Shown piece by piece: positions 1 through 10,900 of a stretch of DNA of 64,000 bases. Within the stretch, counting starts at the first letter, position 1. Every line of letters starts with the position of its first letter. Source of the DNA: Crithidia fasciculata (Eukaryota; Euglenozoa; Kinetoplastea; Trypanosomatida; Trypanosomatidae). A program made the translations under genes and the position numbers. The stretch lies in assembly GCA_000331325.2 (NCBI GenBank), contig CM003418.1, forward strand, positions 434,001 through 498,000, in the 5' to 3' direction. The notes beneath the pieces were generated by a model. That model saw only the letters and a list, made by a program, of their open reading frames with translations. It made no database searches and was not told where the DNA came from.

Positions 1-175
1 ATAAAAATAAAAAAAAAATGTTTGCGAGTCATTTTGAAGTGCGTGTGTGAACGACTTCCATCATATACACAGTTTTGTTTTTTGGAAAACATACGAATTC
101 AAGACGACTTCATACATGTCGGGAAAGAAAAAAAAAGGTGTACTAACGTGAGCATATGAATTTCATCACGCACAC

Positions 176-207
176 GGTCACACACACACACACACAGACA
201 CACACAC
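176..207. repeat. (CA)n microsatellite
   Basis: CA dinucleotide run with a few interruptions, in untranslated DNA. Confidence 0.8.
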
Positions 208-1137
208 AACGTCACGCAAGAGACATAAAGAGGGAAAAAGAGGTAAGAAAAAAAAAAAGATACACGAGAGGAAGACAATTAAGAGCCAGCGAGGCACCGA
301 GCACGACACCAGAGGAACACGCTGTGCCCTTACGACAAGCTAATGCCATAAGGTGCGCCATTCTCGCTCTTGTTGATGCTGAAAGGTTACATCGAGTTCA
401 AGTAGAGTACGGAGAAACAAAAAATTGACAGAAAGAGAGAGGGGAGGAAGGAGCGTTTAGAAAAAAAAGAGAGCTGTCTTTGTTCGGGTATTTGGCGTTT
501 GCTTCTCCTGTCTCATTGGAGGAGCGACGAAAACAAAAAATAGATGAAGAGAGGGAGGGAAAAGGCAAAGGGAGAAAAGATGCGGGAAAGCGCAGGAAAG
601 TGATGAGAGAGTGAGAGATAGAGAGAACACGTTTCCAGGACTGCGTCACCACCTCAGAGAAAGATAAAAAGTGACATGAAGGTAATTCAGAAATTAAAGC
701 AGGAGTACGTCGAAGATTGCGAGGAATAGGAAGAAAAAAAGCCAAAAGTATAGAAGACGTTAGCAAAGGTAAAAGAGAAGAAAAGGAAAAACCCGCACGT
801 GTGTTTAGGTGGGTGTCTGCGTCTGTCTGGTTGTATAACTCTAACGACAAGCGCATCTCTGTATGTGTGCGCGTGCGACAGGGAGACAAGTCCTTTATTC
901 GTGGGTAAATGCGTGTGAGCTGGCCCACGAGGGTAGGAAAGAAAAGCAGGCCCACTCACGCGTCGTGACCACAAAGCTAGCGGAGAAAGGAAAAAAAGAG
1001 GAATGAGGAGCAACAACAACACATATTGACACATCCGCTACGACAGAAGAGTATAAAGTTTCACTCGTATTTTGCGATGCTGCACAAGCAGTCAGTAAAA
1101 AAAAAAATAGAATCAAAAAAACGGCAAAGAGAGAAAG

Positions 1138-1157
1138 CACACACACACACACACACA
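1138..1157. repeat. (CA)10 microsatellite
   Basis: Uninterrupted CA dinucleotide run in the 3' flank of the first gene. Confidence 0.85.
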
Positions 1158-1282
1158 ACGTTAAGCAGACTCGTGCTCGAGGTGTCTCTTTCCGTCATTC
1201 CTCTCGCTCTCTGTCATAAAAAGATGAGAAAAATTGAGAAAAAAACACACGCGTTAAAAAAAAAGTCATGACGTGCGGAAGC

Positions 1283-4200
1283 CTACGCGTACATCGTGTA
1301 CATCCCCGTCATCGGAGGTGAGTGGAGGTGCTGTGGCTGCGGCTGGTGGTGATGCTGCGGCTGTGCGTAGTGCGGCTGAAACTGCTGCTGGGCGTACTGC
1401 TGCTGCTGCTGTGGGTACTGCGGCTGCTGCTGTTGTGGGTACTGCGGCTGCTGGTACCGCTGCTGCGGATGTGGCTGTGGCAGCAGCGAAGGCGGGGACG
1501 TAAGCCCGGCGCCAGGCATTGCGTAAGGGGTGTAGGGCGAGGTCGGCATGGTTGCGTAAGGGTGCTCGGGGGACATCGGCGCGGTCACCGATCCCGTCCC
1601 GCTCAGCACGCTCATGCCCACATGCCCGCTTCCCATTCCCGCGTGGAAGGGCTGCCCAGACTCGTAGCCCGTCATCACCATCGACGTCGGTGCCCAGCCG
1701 TACATCGACCCCGTGTTGCTGCTCTGCTGCGGCGCCGTGTACGTCGCGGGGAGGGGGAAGCCCTGCGGGATGTGCTGACGCCGCGAGGTGAAGGAGTGCG
1801 GGTGGACGTAGCACAGCCACCACGAGTTCAGGTCCTTTGCCCACTGCACGGCACGGTCGACGTACGTCACGTGCAGACGCGCCGTGCCGTCGGCATTCTT
1901 CTCGTTCACGTTCACCTCCGCCGTGGCCTTTGCAGCCGCCCCCTCCTCCTGGTGAGAGTTGTCAGAGAAGAGAGAATACTTGCGGTCTCCCTCGCCGACT
2001 GGTCCGCCAGCGGCACCGCCGTCCTGCCCAGCAACAGCGAGGCCGGATGGGATATCACAGCGAGGCATGTACTGCTCCAGGCGCGGGCACAACACCGGCA
2101 CCTCGCCCCCACCGGCCGTGCGCCGCGTGCGCGTCGTCGCTGCCGCAGTGGTGGTGGTGTTCGATGCGGCAGCAGAAGCTGGAACGCCGCCGTTCGCTGT
2201 CGTCGCAAAGCTGCTGAGCGCGAACAGTGTGGCGCTCGGTGTCGTACCAGGCGTCGGTGTCGTACCAGGCGTCGATGCCGCGACTGTGGCCGGACTGCAT
2301 GGCGCAAGCGCGGTCGAGGGCGGCAACATGCCACTGTTCTGCAACGTGGTATGACTCGCATCAAGACTCGTGACACCGCCGCCATTGTTGTTGTTGGTGG
2401 TGATGGCGTTTCCCGTCGCAGCGGCATTAGGATGGTTCAACCCAACAAAGTCGGCCTCATCGGCGAGAATGCGCTCATACCACCGCAGCAGCACGCTGTA
2501 GTAGTGGTCGAAATCGATCCCCGCGCTCGGCTGCATCGCGGTCGACGCCGGGTCGCCATAAGGGGCTGGCAGCGGCGGCGGCGGCGGTGGCAGAAACTTC
2601 ATTTCCGTAGCCGGGGCCAGATCTTCCAGGAACTTCAGCTTACGGTTGCGACGTGCGCGCTTCTTCTTCTTGTTCTTTGCCTTCTTCCCACCCGCGCCAG
2701 CTGCTGCACCCGCCAGTGCCGCCTCCTCGTCCTCGTCGTCCCCTTCCTCATCCGAGACCTCCTCGCTCGCCAACCCTTGTGCTGCCGCGCCTGCCGCCTT
2801 CGCAGCGGAGGCGTGCTGCTGTTGCTGGTGCTGCTGCTGCGACGGAGGGGCCAGCACCGCGTTTGCGTCCTCGGCCGCCGTGGCAGCAGCAGCAACGCCG
2901 TTGTCAGACGACGTCTCCGGCAGACCCGCCATCGTTCGCGTCATGCCGTTCGCCGACGTCAGCGAGTTGAGCAGCGCACCCTTCGCGGCGTTGGCGCCAC
3001 TGCCATGCTGTGTCACACCGTTGTACGCAGCGACGGCATTCCCAGCAGCAGCAGCTGCAGCAGCAGCCATCGCGGCAGCAGCGCGTTCCTCGTCCTGGCT
3101 CGCAATGCTGCCCGCCCCGCTCCGGACAGCCGCGCCAAGCGAGCAAAATTGCGTCGGCGCGGCGTGGTCGCTGAGTATGTCCGTCGCGTCCGGCGTGGTG
3201 GCGGCCGACACGTTCTCGAAGGACGACGCAGCGGGCAGGGCGGCTATCGTCTGGTCCAGCTGCAGCGGGTGCTCGGTGCCGTGGTGTGGGTGGCTGTCGA
3301 AGTAGTCCGCCGCGTCCACCGGCGAGACGGAGCCGCCGCGCTCCGACTCGAACGTGTGTAGGAACTGTATGCCCCCGTTGTACGGCGGTGGTGGTGGTGG
3401 CGCCTGTGCGTTGGCGGCCTGCGCGGCTGTGGACGGCGGCATGAAGGGCAGCGGGGGCAGCCCTGTTGCGTACGGCGGCGATGGGTGGTGGTAGGGGTGG
3501 TACACGCCGCTGTTCTGGCTGCCGCTGCTGAGCTCCGACCGCACCACGTCTGTCGCCAGCGCGTACGACGGCAGGCCCGATCGCGTCGCGGCGGCTGGGT
3601 GGCCAGGTGGGACGATCATGTTGGCCGTGTCGGGGGACAGCGGCGCACTGCCGGGCTGGTTGTACGGCGGCGGCGTGTCGGAGTGGTGTGAGAGCGCCGC
3701 CGCCGTCGACCACGCGCCGTGCGGAGAGGCAGCCGCCGCGCTGGTGGTGGTGGTCGTCGCGGTCGTCACGCCCGCCGAGCTTGGATGCACCAAGCCAGAG
3801 GTGGCGCTCATGATGGACTCGCTCGTGTTCAGCACGACGGCACCGGGGGAGTTGTGGGGGGTGTTGGAGTACGAAGACGAGGCCGGGAAGACGCGCGTCA
3901 CGCGTACCGCCGCGTTGTCGACGACCGGGGTGCGGCGTGCGGCGTAGCTGCCACCAGCAGCGTTGACGGCCCCGCGTGGGAGCGGGATGTTTTGGTACGG
4001 TTGCTGCGGCAGCGCTGCCGTGTACGGCGACACCCCGTCCTGACTGCTGACGTGCGTCGCGGGCAGCTCTGCGGTGATGCGGACGCCGATGTACGGGTTG
4101 TTGCTCGTGCTCATCCCGCCCCCGGTGCTTTGGTTGCCGAAGCTGTAGTACAAGGACGACGTCTCGGGGCTGCCGTGGCTGACGGAGTGGTTGTTGGTGT

Positions 4201-5008
4201 TGCTCAGGCGGCTCATCGCCGGGCTCTCCGTGCGGCGGCGGGTGTAGGGCGAGAACGTAATCGGCGACGCCGGGGCGTGCACGAGCGAGGTGAGGTGCCC
4301 GGGCGACATCCCAGCGTGCTGGGAGGCGGAAGACGATCCGGCGCAGGAGTACAGCGCAGCGTCGTACGAGCTGTCGCAGGACAACGAGGCCGCTGAATCG
4401 CGCCGCGACAGCTGCGGCTCCGCGGCGTCGGTGTAGTGCGGCTCCCCGAGTGGATTCATCGCGGCGGGTGAGAGCGTGCGCATCGGGGTGGGGAAGCCCT
4501 CCGAGGTTGAGCGGGCCGACGGAGAGCAGCCACGGCGACTGCGTGCACGCACCACGAGACGGCGGTCAGACGTCACGTCGAAGCTGCGGCTGTTGCTTGG
4601 GGGGCTGCGCATGTTGCGCTCCGCATCATCGAAGGCGAGGCTATCGTGCGGTGCAACCACGAGATGCGCCTCGGAGGTGGGAGAGGCGAGGTAAGGGTTG
4701 TGGCGGTACGAGGGAGAGGCCGTGCGTGCCAGTGCTGCTGCTGCTCCGCTGACAGTGGAGCGTGAGGCCGAGCCGCTCTCGTTTGCAGCGGTCACAAGAC
4801 TGTGTTCTCCGGTCGAGCGAGGACAGCGCAGGGAGGAGCTGACGCTGCTGCTGCTGTTGCTGCGCAGCGGTCCCCCGCCGTTGCCATAACGCCGTCGTGC
4901 CGATGACGTGGGGGAATCTGGAGTGCTTGCTTGCGAGGGGATGGTGGGATGGACGACGGCGGTGTCGGTCATATCGACCGGGATGGAGACGACAGCGCGG
5001 AGCGACAT
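1283..5008 (-). CDS. large low-complexity hypothetical protein with basic patch and Gln-rich tail
   Basis: A 1241-residue intronless protein that I do not recognise. Most of it is Ser/Ala/Pro-rich and probably disordered. It has a Glu/Asp-rich stretch at about 745-760, then a Lys/Arg-rich patch at about 773-790 that resembles a nuclear or RNA-binding signal, then a poly-Pro run. Two short better-ordered segments stand out: an aromatic helix-like segment shortly after the poly-Pro run (YYSVLLRWYERIL) and another near 1055-1085 (WAKDLNSWWLCYVHPHSF). The last 80 residues are Gln/Pro/Tyr/His-rich with repeated QYPQQQQ units. The start at 5008 is the first ATG of the open frame; a second Met follows 12 codons later. 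Such composition is common in trypanosomatid regulatory or RNA-granule proteins, but no function can be assigned. It is a real gene because GC3 is high over the whole length and no other frame competes. Confidence 0.85.
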   Translation of the reverse strand: MSLRAVVSIPVDMTDTAVVHPTIPSQASTPDSPTSSARRRYGNGGGPLRSNSSSSVSSSLRCPRSTGEHSLVTAANESGSASRSTVSGAAAALARTASPSYRHNPYLASPTSEAHLVVAPHDSLAFDDAERNMRSPPSNSRSFDVTSDRRLVVRARSRRGCSPSARSTSEGFPTPMRTLSPAAMNPLGEPHYTDAAEPQLSRRDSAASLSCDSSYDAALYSCAGSSSASQHAGMSPGHLTSLVHAPASPITFSPYTRRRTESPAMSRLSNTNNHSVSHGSPETSSLYYSFGNQSTGGGMSTSNNPYIGVRITAELPATHVSSQDGVSPYTAALPQQPYQNIPLPRGAVNAAGGSYAARRTPVVDNAAVRVTRVFPASSSYSNTPHNSPGAVVLNTSESIMSATSGLVHPSSAGVTTATTTTTSAAAASPHGAWSTAAALSHHSDTPPPYNQPGSAPLSPDTANMIVPPGHPAAATRSGLPSYALATDVVRSELSSGSQNSGVYHPYHHPSPPYATGLPPLPFMPPSTAAQAANAQAPPPPPPYNGGIQFLHTFESERGGSVSPVDAADYFDSHPHHGTEHPLQLDQTIAALPAASSFENVSAATTPDATDILSDHAAPTQFCSLGAAVRSGAGSIASQDEERAAAAMAAAAAAAAGNAVAAYNGVTQHGSGANAAKGALLNSLTSANGMTRTMAGLPETSSDNGVAAAATAAEDANAVLAPPSQQQHQQQQHASAAKAAGAAAQGLASEEVSDEEGDDEDEEAALAGAAAGAGGKKAKNKKKKRARRNRKLKFLEDLAPATEMKFLPPPPPPLPAPYGDPASTAMQPSAGIDFDHYYSVLLRWYERILADEADFVGLNHPNAAATGNAITTNNNNGGGVTSLDASHTTLQNSGMLPPSTALAPCSPATVAASTPGTTPTPGTTPSATLFALSSFATTANGGVPASAAASNTTTTAAATTRTRRTAGGGEVPVLCPRLEQYMPRCDIPSGLAVAGQDGGAAGGPVGEGDRKYSLFSDNSHQEEGAAAKATAEVNVNEKNADGTARLHVTYVDRAVQWAKDLNSWWLCYVHPHSFTSRRQHIPQGFPLPATYTAPQQSSNTGSMYGWAPTSMVMTGYESGQPFHAGMGSGHVGMSVLSGTGSVTAPMSPEHPYATMPTSPYTPYAMPGAGLTSPPSLLPQPHPQQRYQQPQYPQQQQPQYPQQQQQYAQQQFQPHYAQPQHHHQPQPQHLHSPPMTGMYTMYA

Positions 5009-6777
5009 CGATGACGTGTGTTTTCCTCTTCTCCCTTCTCACTGCGTGTGCTTTCTTTCTTTGTAGTTGTTGCTGTTGTTCTCTGGTGGAAGATGCACAG
5101 TTACGCGTGAAGGTGTGTGCGTGTGGGTCTGTCAGTATCAGTGGAGCCAGAAGTGACACCACTCAAGTCGTAAAGCAGCAAGGCAGGGAGAGACAGAAAT
5201 AACGAAGATGCGATGTGCGTGTGTATGTGTATTTGTGTGTAAGTGAGTGAGCGGAAACAGAAACAAAAAAAAAAGAGAAAAAACAATTGCAAAGGAGGAA
5301 AAGAAGAAGTTTGTGCTGGAATAAAATCAGAAAAGACTTAAAAGAGATTCAAATAGGGAAGAATATGAGGAAGTGGGTATAGATGAGCGCGTTGGTGTGC
5401 CAGGGTGTGTGGGCCAGTATGCTGGTGGTATGTACAGGAGGAGGGCAACGGCAACCCTTCACAGACAAAAAAAAATAGTAGTAGTTAATAAGTGCTAGTG
5501 GTTGCGAGGGAGTGATGACGCACGCACACGCACACACAAAAACGCTTATGGAGGGAGCAACGAAAAAAAAATTGAGTGAGGGAAGAAGGGGATAATAAAG
5601 AGAGGAAAGAAAAAGGAGAAAAGTGAAAGTGCGTGTGTATATGGGTGTATGTACAGGGTACGGGTAATAGCGGAGGTTGTTGTTTTTGTTGTTGCTGTCG
5701 TGCTTGCGTGGGTGTAGCGTCTCTTCAAGTCGACTTAGAGCAACGATTGCAATAAAAGGAAAAGAAGGGCAACAAGCCAGGTAGTAGGCGGAAGCGTCCG
5801 CCGTGAAAAAAATAGTAATAATAGCAGCGAACACCTCAAAGCGGATAGCACGTTGTAATATAGGTGATGCAAAGGAGATGAATTATAAAGTAAATAAAAA
5901 AAGGAGAACAACCGTGTGACGTCCTCTGCAGAGAGAATAGAGAGAGAGAGCGCGCTTGTGCGAGGAATGGTCTCCGTTCAACTTGTGGTGTTCAGTCGCG
6001 CACACGCCGCTCACCGTCTTTCTGCTACTAACTACCGCTAGAAGCTACCTGGCTTGCTTTCTGCGCACCGTCTGGTGGTAATGGTGGTAGAGGAGTTGGA
6101 TAGGTTTATGTTTCTCCTTTCTTACTTACGTGTTGCTGTCGGCTTGAGCGAGCGACGACAACGCACAAGGAAGAGCGCCATTACATCAGACGTGTCAATT
6201 GCAGCGTCACGTGCGTGGCGGTAACGGCAAAAAGGGAGTAAAGTAATGGAAGAGAGAGAGAGAGAGAGAGAAAGAGTGCGTAAAATTGTTGGGGTAAAGT
6301 AAGGAGACAGAAACAGCACGGCAGAGCTCACTGTCCTCTCAGCAGCTGGCATGCGTCGCCGAAAAAGAAACGCAGCTCTACCGGACCTCAGTAGGAGAGC
6401 CTTCGCGAAGTCCGAGACGACCAAGAGGGGATGCAGAAAAGCCGGCGTGGCGCATCGACCACACAAGCATCGGGAGTGTCAAAAATACCGGTTGTTATCT
6501 TCGCTTTCATCACACGACCGCCTCCTCACTACGTGAGTGAAGGTCTTCAGCAAAGGCTCTCCTTGCCGGGGCAGCTTTAGTATCGAAACAAAGGACGTTG
6601 TGTTTGTGAAAGGAAACAGAGATGCAATGGAGAAGGAAAGAGGGGCAGCGACAACAACTAGAGCAACTCGCACATGGGCGAAAGATGCTCCCCTCTTTAC
6701 CACAACACAAATACGCACGTACGCATCAAAGCACTCTCTTCCTCAGACGAGATGCAGCACCAGATATGAATGTGGCA
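5009..6777. other. intergenic, no gene seen
   Basis: It carries the 5' UTR of the 1241-residue gene and the 3' UTR of uL16m. On the minus strand a pyrimidine-rich stretch (5164-5200) followed by AG at 5162-5163 is a possible splice acceptor for the downstream gene. A GA microsatellite lies at 6249-6271. Open frames near 5349-5834 and 6122-6466 are low-complexity or lack an ATG and are not called. Confidence 0.6.
6249..6271. repeat. (GA)n microsatellite
   Basis: Uninterrupted GA run. On the transcribed strand it is a CT tract. Confidence 0.85.
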
Positions 6778-7284
6778 CTACTTGAAGACGTGGTACTCAT
6801 CCACACGTCCACGCGGCACCACCGCCGTCTGCAGCGGGATGAAGGGCCGTCCGGCCAAAAAAATGCCCTCCGCCTCTGCCTGATTGAGCCGCCGCGACGT
6901 CAGCGCGGTAATCTCGAAGAGCGGCACGCCCGTCGTGAACTTGTACGCGAAGTGGTGAATGTTGCTCTTACCTGCACCCATACGCGACTCGGGGCTTTTC
7001 TTCATGACGGGGAACTCCTCGTAGTCGGTGTGCATCGTGAGCGCGAAGGAGCCACGCGGCATGCGGCGCAGAATGGCCAGTCGCGCGTTCTCCAGCTGCG
7101 ACTGCGTTACCATTCCGAAGTCGGTGGTGATGAGTCCGAAGAGGCCGTGGATGAGGGCGGCCTCGTTGTTGATGAATCGCGGGTCGCCGTACTTGCGGTA
7201 CTGCCGGATGGGGCGGCCGGTCTTGGGGTGGACGTAGTGGTAGGCCCGCAGCGGAGCAGTGGGGCGGAGAAATGCGCACTGCAT
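6778..7284 (-). CDS. mitochondrial large-subunit ribosomal protein uL16m
   Basis: This 168-residue protein is a ribosomal L16/L10e-family member. The recognisable core is the RMPRGS segment, then the conserved ESRMGAGK motif and the strand ending in GVPLFEI, matching the RMGKGKG...FEI region of bacterial L16. It is somewhat longer than bacterial L16 (about 136 residues), as usual for mitochondrial forms. It should sit in the central protuberance/A-site region of the mitoribosome. The short N-terminus would act as the import signal. The start at 7284 is the first ATG after a textbook trans-splice acceptor at 7339-7340. Family assignment is firm; mitochondrial location is inferred from its bacterial-like character. 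Confidence 0.9.
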   Translation of the reverse strand: MQCAFLRPTAPLRAYHYVHPKTGRPIRQYRKYGDPRFINNEAALIHGLFGLITTDFGMVTQSQLENARLAILRRMPRGSFALTMHTDYEEFPVMKKSPESRMGAGKSNIHHFAYKFTTGVPLFEITALTSRRLNQAEAEGIFLAGRPFIPLQTAVVPRGRVDEYHVFK

Positions 7285-7910
7285 GGCGGTGGCTAGCTAG
7301 TCTCCCTGCTCGTACGCCGATGTTTGTAGGGTTGAACCCTGAGAGAAAGAGAGAACAGCTCTCAATACTGCGATAAAGCATGAGGGAAGAGAGAAAAGAA
7401 TTAGAAGAATAATATTAGTCAGAAAGATACGAATGTCACATCGAAGGCGACAAGAGGAACAGAAAGATGGAGAGAACTGCCTCTCTCATCTTCCTCCCTC
7501 TCCGCCTCCTTGCCTTCGCTACACGCATACAACACACAGTGGTCACGAGTATCATACGAGCGTAGCATCATGCAATGGACCATACGCCTCAAACAGCCAC
7601 AGATAGCTCCTACTCGAGGTAGTGAAAAAGCTCACGCGCTTTTTTTTCTCTTCTCCGGCGGTCTCCTTTGTGCATTGCTTCGGTCAGCCACCCTCGTCAG
7701 CTGCTAAATTGCTTGTCTTTAATAATTTTTTCTTGTACTTTACTTAGCTCGCCATCTGTGAATCGAAAAAAAAGAGAGAGGCCAAGGCAGTGTGTGCAAA
7801 GCATCTATACCTCCGTCGCCCTCCCCTCCTCAAAGAACCAGAACGAATACTGACCGCGCTCACGCAGACTCGCAAAACGCACCCATTTCCACGACTTTTT
7901 GTCTGCCGCG
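7285..7910. other. intergenic, no gene seen
   Basis: 5' UTR and splice acceptor of uL16m plus the 3' UTR of RET1. A palindromic GGTTCAACCC near the acceptor resembles a tRNA B box, but no A box or cloverleaf accompanies it. Confidence 0.6.
7339..7340 (-). promoter_or_regulatory. predicted spliced-leader acceptor AG for uL16m
   Basis: On the minus strand a CT-rich tract (TTCTCTCTTTCTCTC) is followed at once by AG, about 55 bases before the uL16m ATG. No ATG intervenes. Confidence 0.65.
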
Positions 7911-10900
7911 CTAACGGCGAAGCAGCACACGCCAGGCACGGCGCAGCGCAGCGGAGGAGACAACACGCGGCGGCGGCGCAAGACCAGCAGTACCCTGCGT
8001 CGGCACAGCCGCAGTGCCCGCTGATGACCACACCTGTCGTGACGAGCTGGCACGAAGCAGCTGCGTGCGGGTAGTTCGCATGGCACCCATTGGCTGCTCT
8101 GGATGTGCCCCCACTCGCTGCGAGGGAGAGGCAGCAGCAGCAGCGGTGCGTACTGCATCTGCTGAAAGCGGTGGCGCCGTCGTTGTTGCGGATGGGGACT
8201 GTTGCATGATCTCCTCCCTGCGGTCCGTCCACCACGCCGACAAGGCGGCCCACGGCTTCGACCACGCCACCCACGCCGGCGTCAAACACGCGTAGCCGCG
8301 CGTGATGGCCATCAGCATGTCCGTCGACAAGTGCTGGGTGCTGAGGGAGCCCAGCAGGCGGCTGTTCTGCTCCGCAATCCGCGCCGTCGTGGACGCCTCC
8401 ACATCAACGCCAAGACTCTGCGCAGAGGGCTGTGCAAGCTTAATTTTCGGCTCCGGGGCGTGGGACGGCACAACGCCTGGCGGTGGCGCAGAGGCGCCGT
8501 GCTGCCGCCGAGCTCCGACGGTGCGCCGTGGCAACACCTGCGTCCCGCCGTGAACCTTCAGACCCAGGCGGTGGACCACCTGCTGCACGTTCCACGCGCT
8601 GCACGCCACCTTCCACTCCGCCGGCGCCTGAGCGGCGAAGGCGGCCGTCAGCTGCGCGAGAGGAAGCCCCGGAAACTCGCCCGACGTTGAAGGTGAAGGT
8701 GATGGGGAAGAGGAGGAGGAGAGGTGGCGTTGATGTGCGGATCGCGCCACCGCCATCTCACGCGTTGCGATGGCCATGAGTCGAAAGGGCACCCGCAGCG
8801 GCAGCTCTGTCGGCTCCACCACACCCTTCGCACCAGCAGCGCCATCGCTTTGAGTCACTTTCTCCCGCGTCGTTGTTGATGTGCTACTGCTTCCAAAAAC
8901 AGCGCTGTGCGCCACGTCGTCCTTCAGCAGGGAGAGCAGCCCGCGGTAGAGCTCCGTCTGTACCCGCAGCGTCTTCGTCACGCCCATATGCCGACCCAGG
9001 TTCAGATTCTCTTCATAGGGGTCCTCAATGCAGAAGGAGTAGCGCGTCGTGGAACGATTTCGTCGCGCAGCCGCGCCAGCATCGCCCACACTGCTGCTGC
9101 TGTTGTTGCTACCGCCGTCCTGTTGCGGAAAGGACTGACTCAAGGCAAACAGCGTGCCCGTACTACCACCCGCAGCAGCAGCAGCAGCCGCAACACCGTC
9201 CATCGCGCCGCCATTCAAGCTTGCCGTGCTGCCCTGCAGCTGCTGCTGTCCACCTACGAAAGCGGACTCCTCCACGTCCCACCCCAGCGACGCCTTCGTC
9301 GTCACGCCGGGCTGGTTCAGCGAGACCACGTCCTTCTCCCAGTCAAAGTCGAAGGCGTAGTAGTAGAAGAAGCCGAGCAGCAGCTCTCCCGCCTGAGCCT
9401 CCATCGCCGCTCGCTCCTCTGCCGTCCAGGCCGGATCCACCATCGCCGTGTATTCTGGATCGCCCGACACGTTGCCGCGCAGCGAGGCAGGGATGTCACC
9501 CGTTGGGCTCACGTAGGGGATGATGTTGTGGTGGACGAGGTAATAGATCCACATGATGTTAATGGCGTAGCTCGTCAGGTACCCGTTCACGGAGTTGTTC
9601 ACCCCACTGCTCTTCGACCAATCCTTCAGTACAAGGGCACCGGGACGCGCACAGGGGTGGCTGAGCAGGTAACGCCGCAGCAGGTGCGAGTTGCGAATCC
9701 CAAAGGCACGGAAACTCAAATCGAAGTCCATGCCGTGCAGCTCTGGCCGGCACTCTTCGTGTAAGGGCTGCACCCGTGCCCGCATGCCCGCAGTGACGAA
9801 GTGTAAGGAGCAGGTGGCCGCCTTCACGGCGTTCGTTGTCGTGTCGAGCGTGACGCAGCACATGTCACGGGTGCGGTTCCACCACAGCTGCTGCACCGCG
9901 GCGTTGCCCACGGCGAGACGGATGCTCGCCTCGAGAACGGCGCTGTCGAGTGGGCTGGCGGGCAGATTCAGGTTGTAGCGCACGCTGCGCGCGATGACCA
10001 GCTCCGCCTCTAACTGCCCCACGCCGCTCTCCGATTCTCCGACCGGCAAGGCGGCGTCTCTCCCCTGACACGCAGCGGCACTGCCGCTCGTGGTCGCAGC
10101 AGCGACGGCGCGGTGTGCCTCGTCGCACAACCGCTGTCGTTGCTCGTCTGTCAATCGAATCGGCAGCGAGGCGTGGTGCTTGATGATCGGCACACGTGCA
10201 TGGGCGATCGGCTCGAGATTAATGAACGAGAAGCCAGCCCGCCGCAGCAGCTCGGTGATGGTGCGCACCGCATTCTTCTCCGACGGCGGCCACGCCCCCG
10301 CCTCCAGCTCGTCGACGTCCACCACTGTGAAGTCAATGTCCGACATGCCGTCCCACACACCAAAGGCGACGGAGCTGCCAAAAATGAAGACGCGCGCACC
10401 GGGGTGCCACCGCTTGACCACCAGCTCAAGTTGTGCACGCGCGCGGTGAGCCTCCGCCATTTTTGCAGCCCCGGCGTCCCGCTGCACCGCCACACGAAAC
10501 ACCTCCTGCCCAAGTTTCTGGATAGCGGTGTGCTTGCGCCGTACCACCTCCGCCCAGACAGGCACCAGCTTCTCCGCCACGGTACGGAGACGGCTGTAGT
10601 CGACGAGAGCGTCCGCGTGGTGCTGCAGGGCGTGGCGCTCGAGATCGTGATAGGAGGAGGTGACGAAGTGCGCACAGGCGTCGCAGGAGTAGAGCGTGAC
10701 GGTGGAACTGCGCGAGGGGGCATTAATGGTGCTGCCGCTGGACGTGGCACCGGGGCCGCTTTCGTCGTTGTTGTGCTCGTCAAGATCGATGGCGGTGGCG
10801 GCGGCAGCACTGCCAGACTCCACTACCGCCGCCTCTTTTACATGTACACCAACGCCTTCATCACCGTTCGCAACAGCGCTGCTATGTACTGCTGCTGGAC

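Larger units (their letters stand above)
1..1282. other. intergenic/3' flank, no gene seen
   Basis: This stretch lies downstream of the minus-strand gene that ends at 1283. It is A/G-rich on the plus strand with CA runs, as expected for 3' UTR and splice-signal DNA of a leftward cluster. Short open frames occur on both strands but are low-complexity and lack convincing starts. Confidence 0.6.

Noticed and set aside
1322-3361. Long plus-strand open frame (679 codons) opposite the first gene
   Set aside because: Arg/Val-rich antisense shadow of a GC-rich coding region; no plus-strand genes in this cluster and no pyrimidine tract ahead of it.
7329-7341. GGTTCAACCC resembling a tRNA B box
   Set aside because: No A box or acceptor stem at the right distance; explained as sequence at the uL16m splice acceptor.
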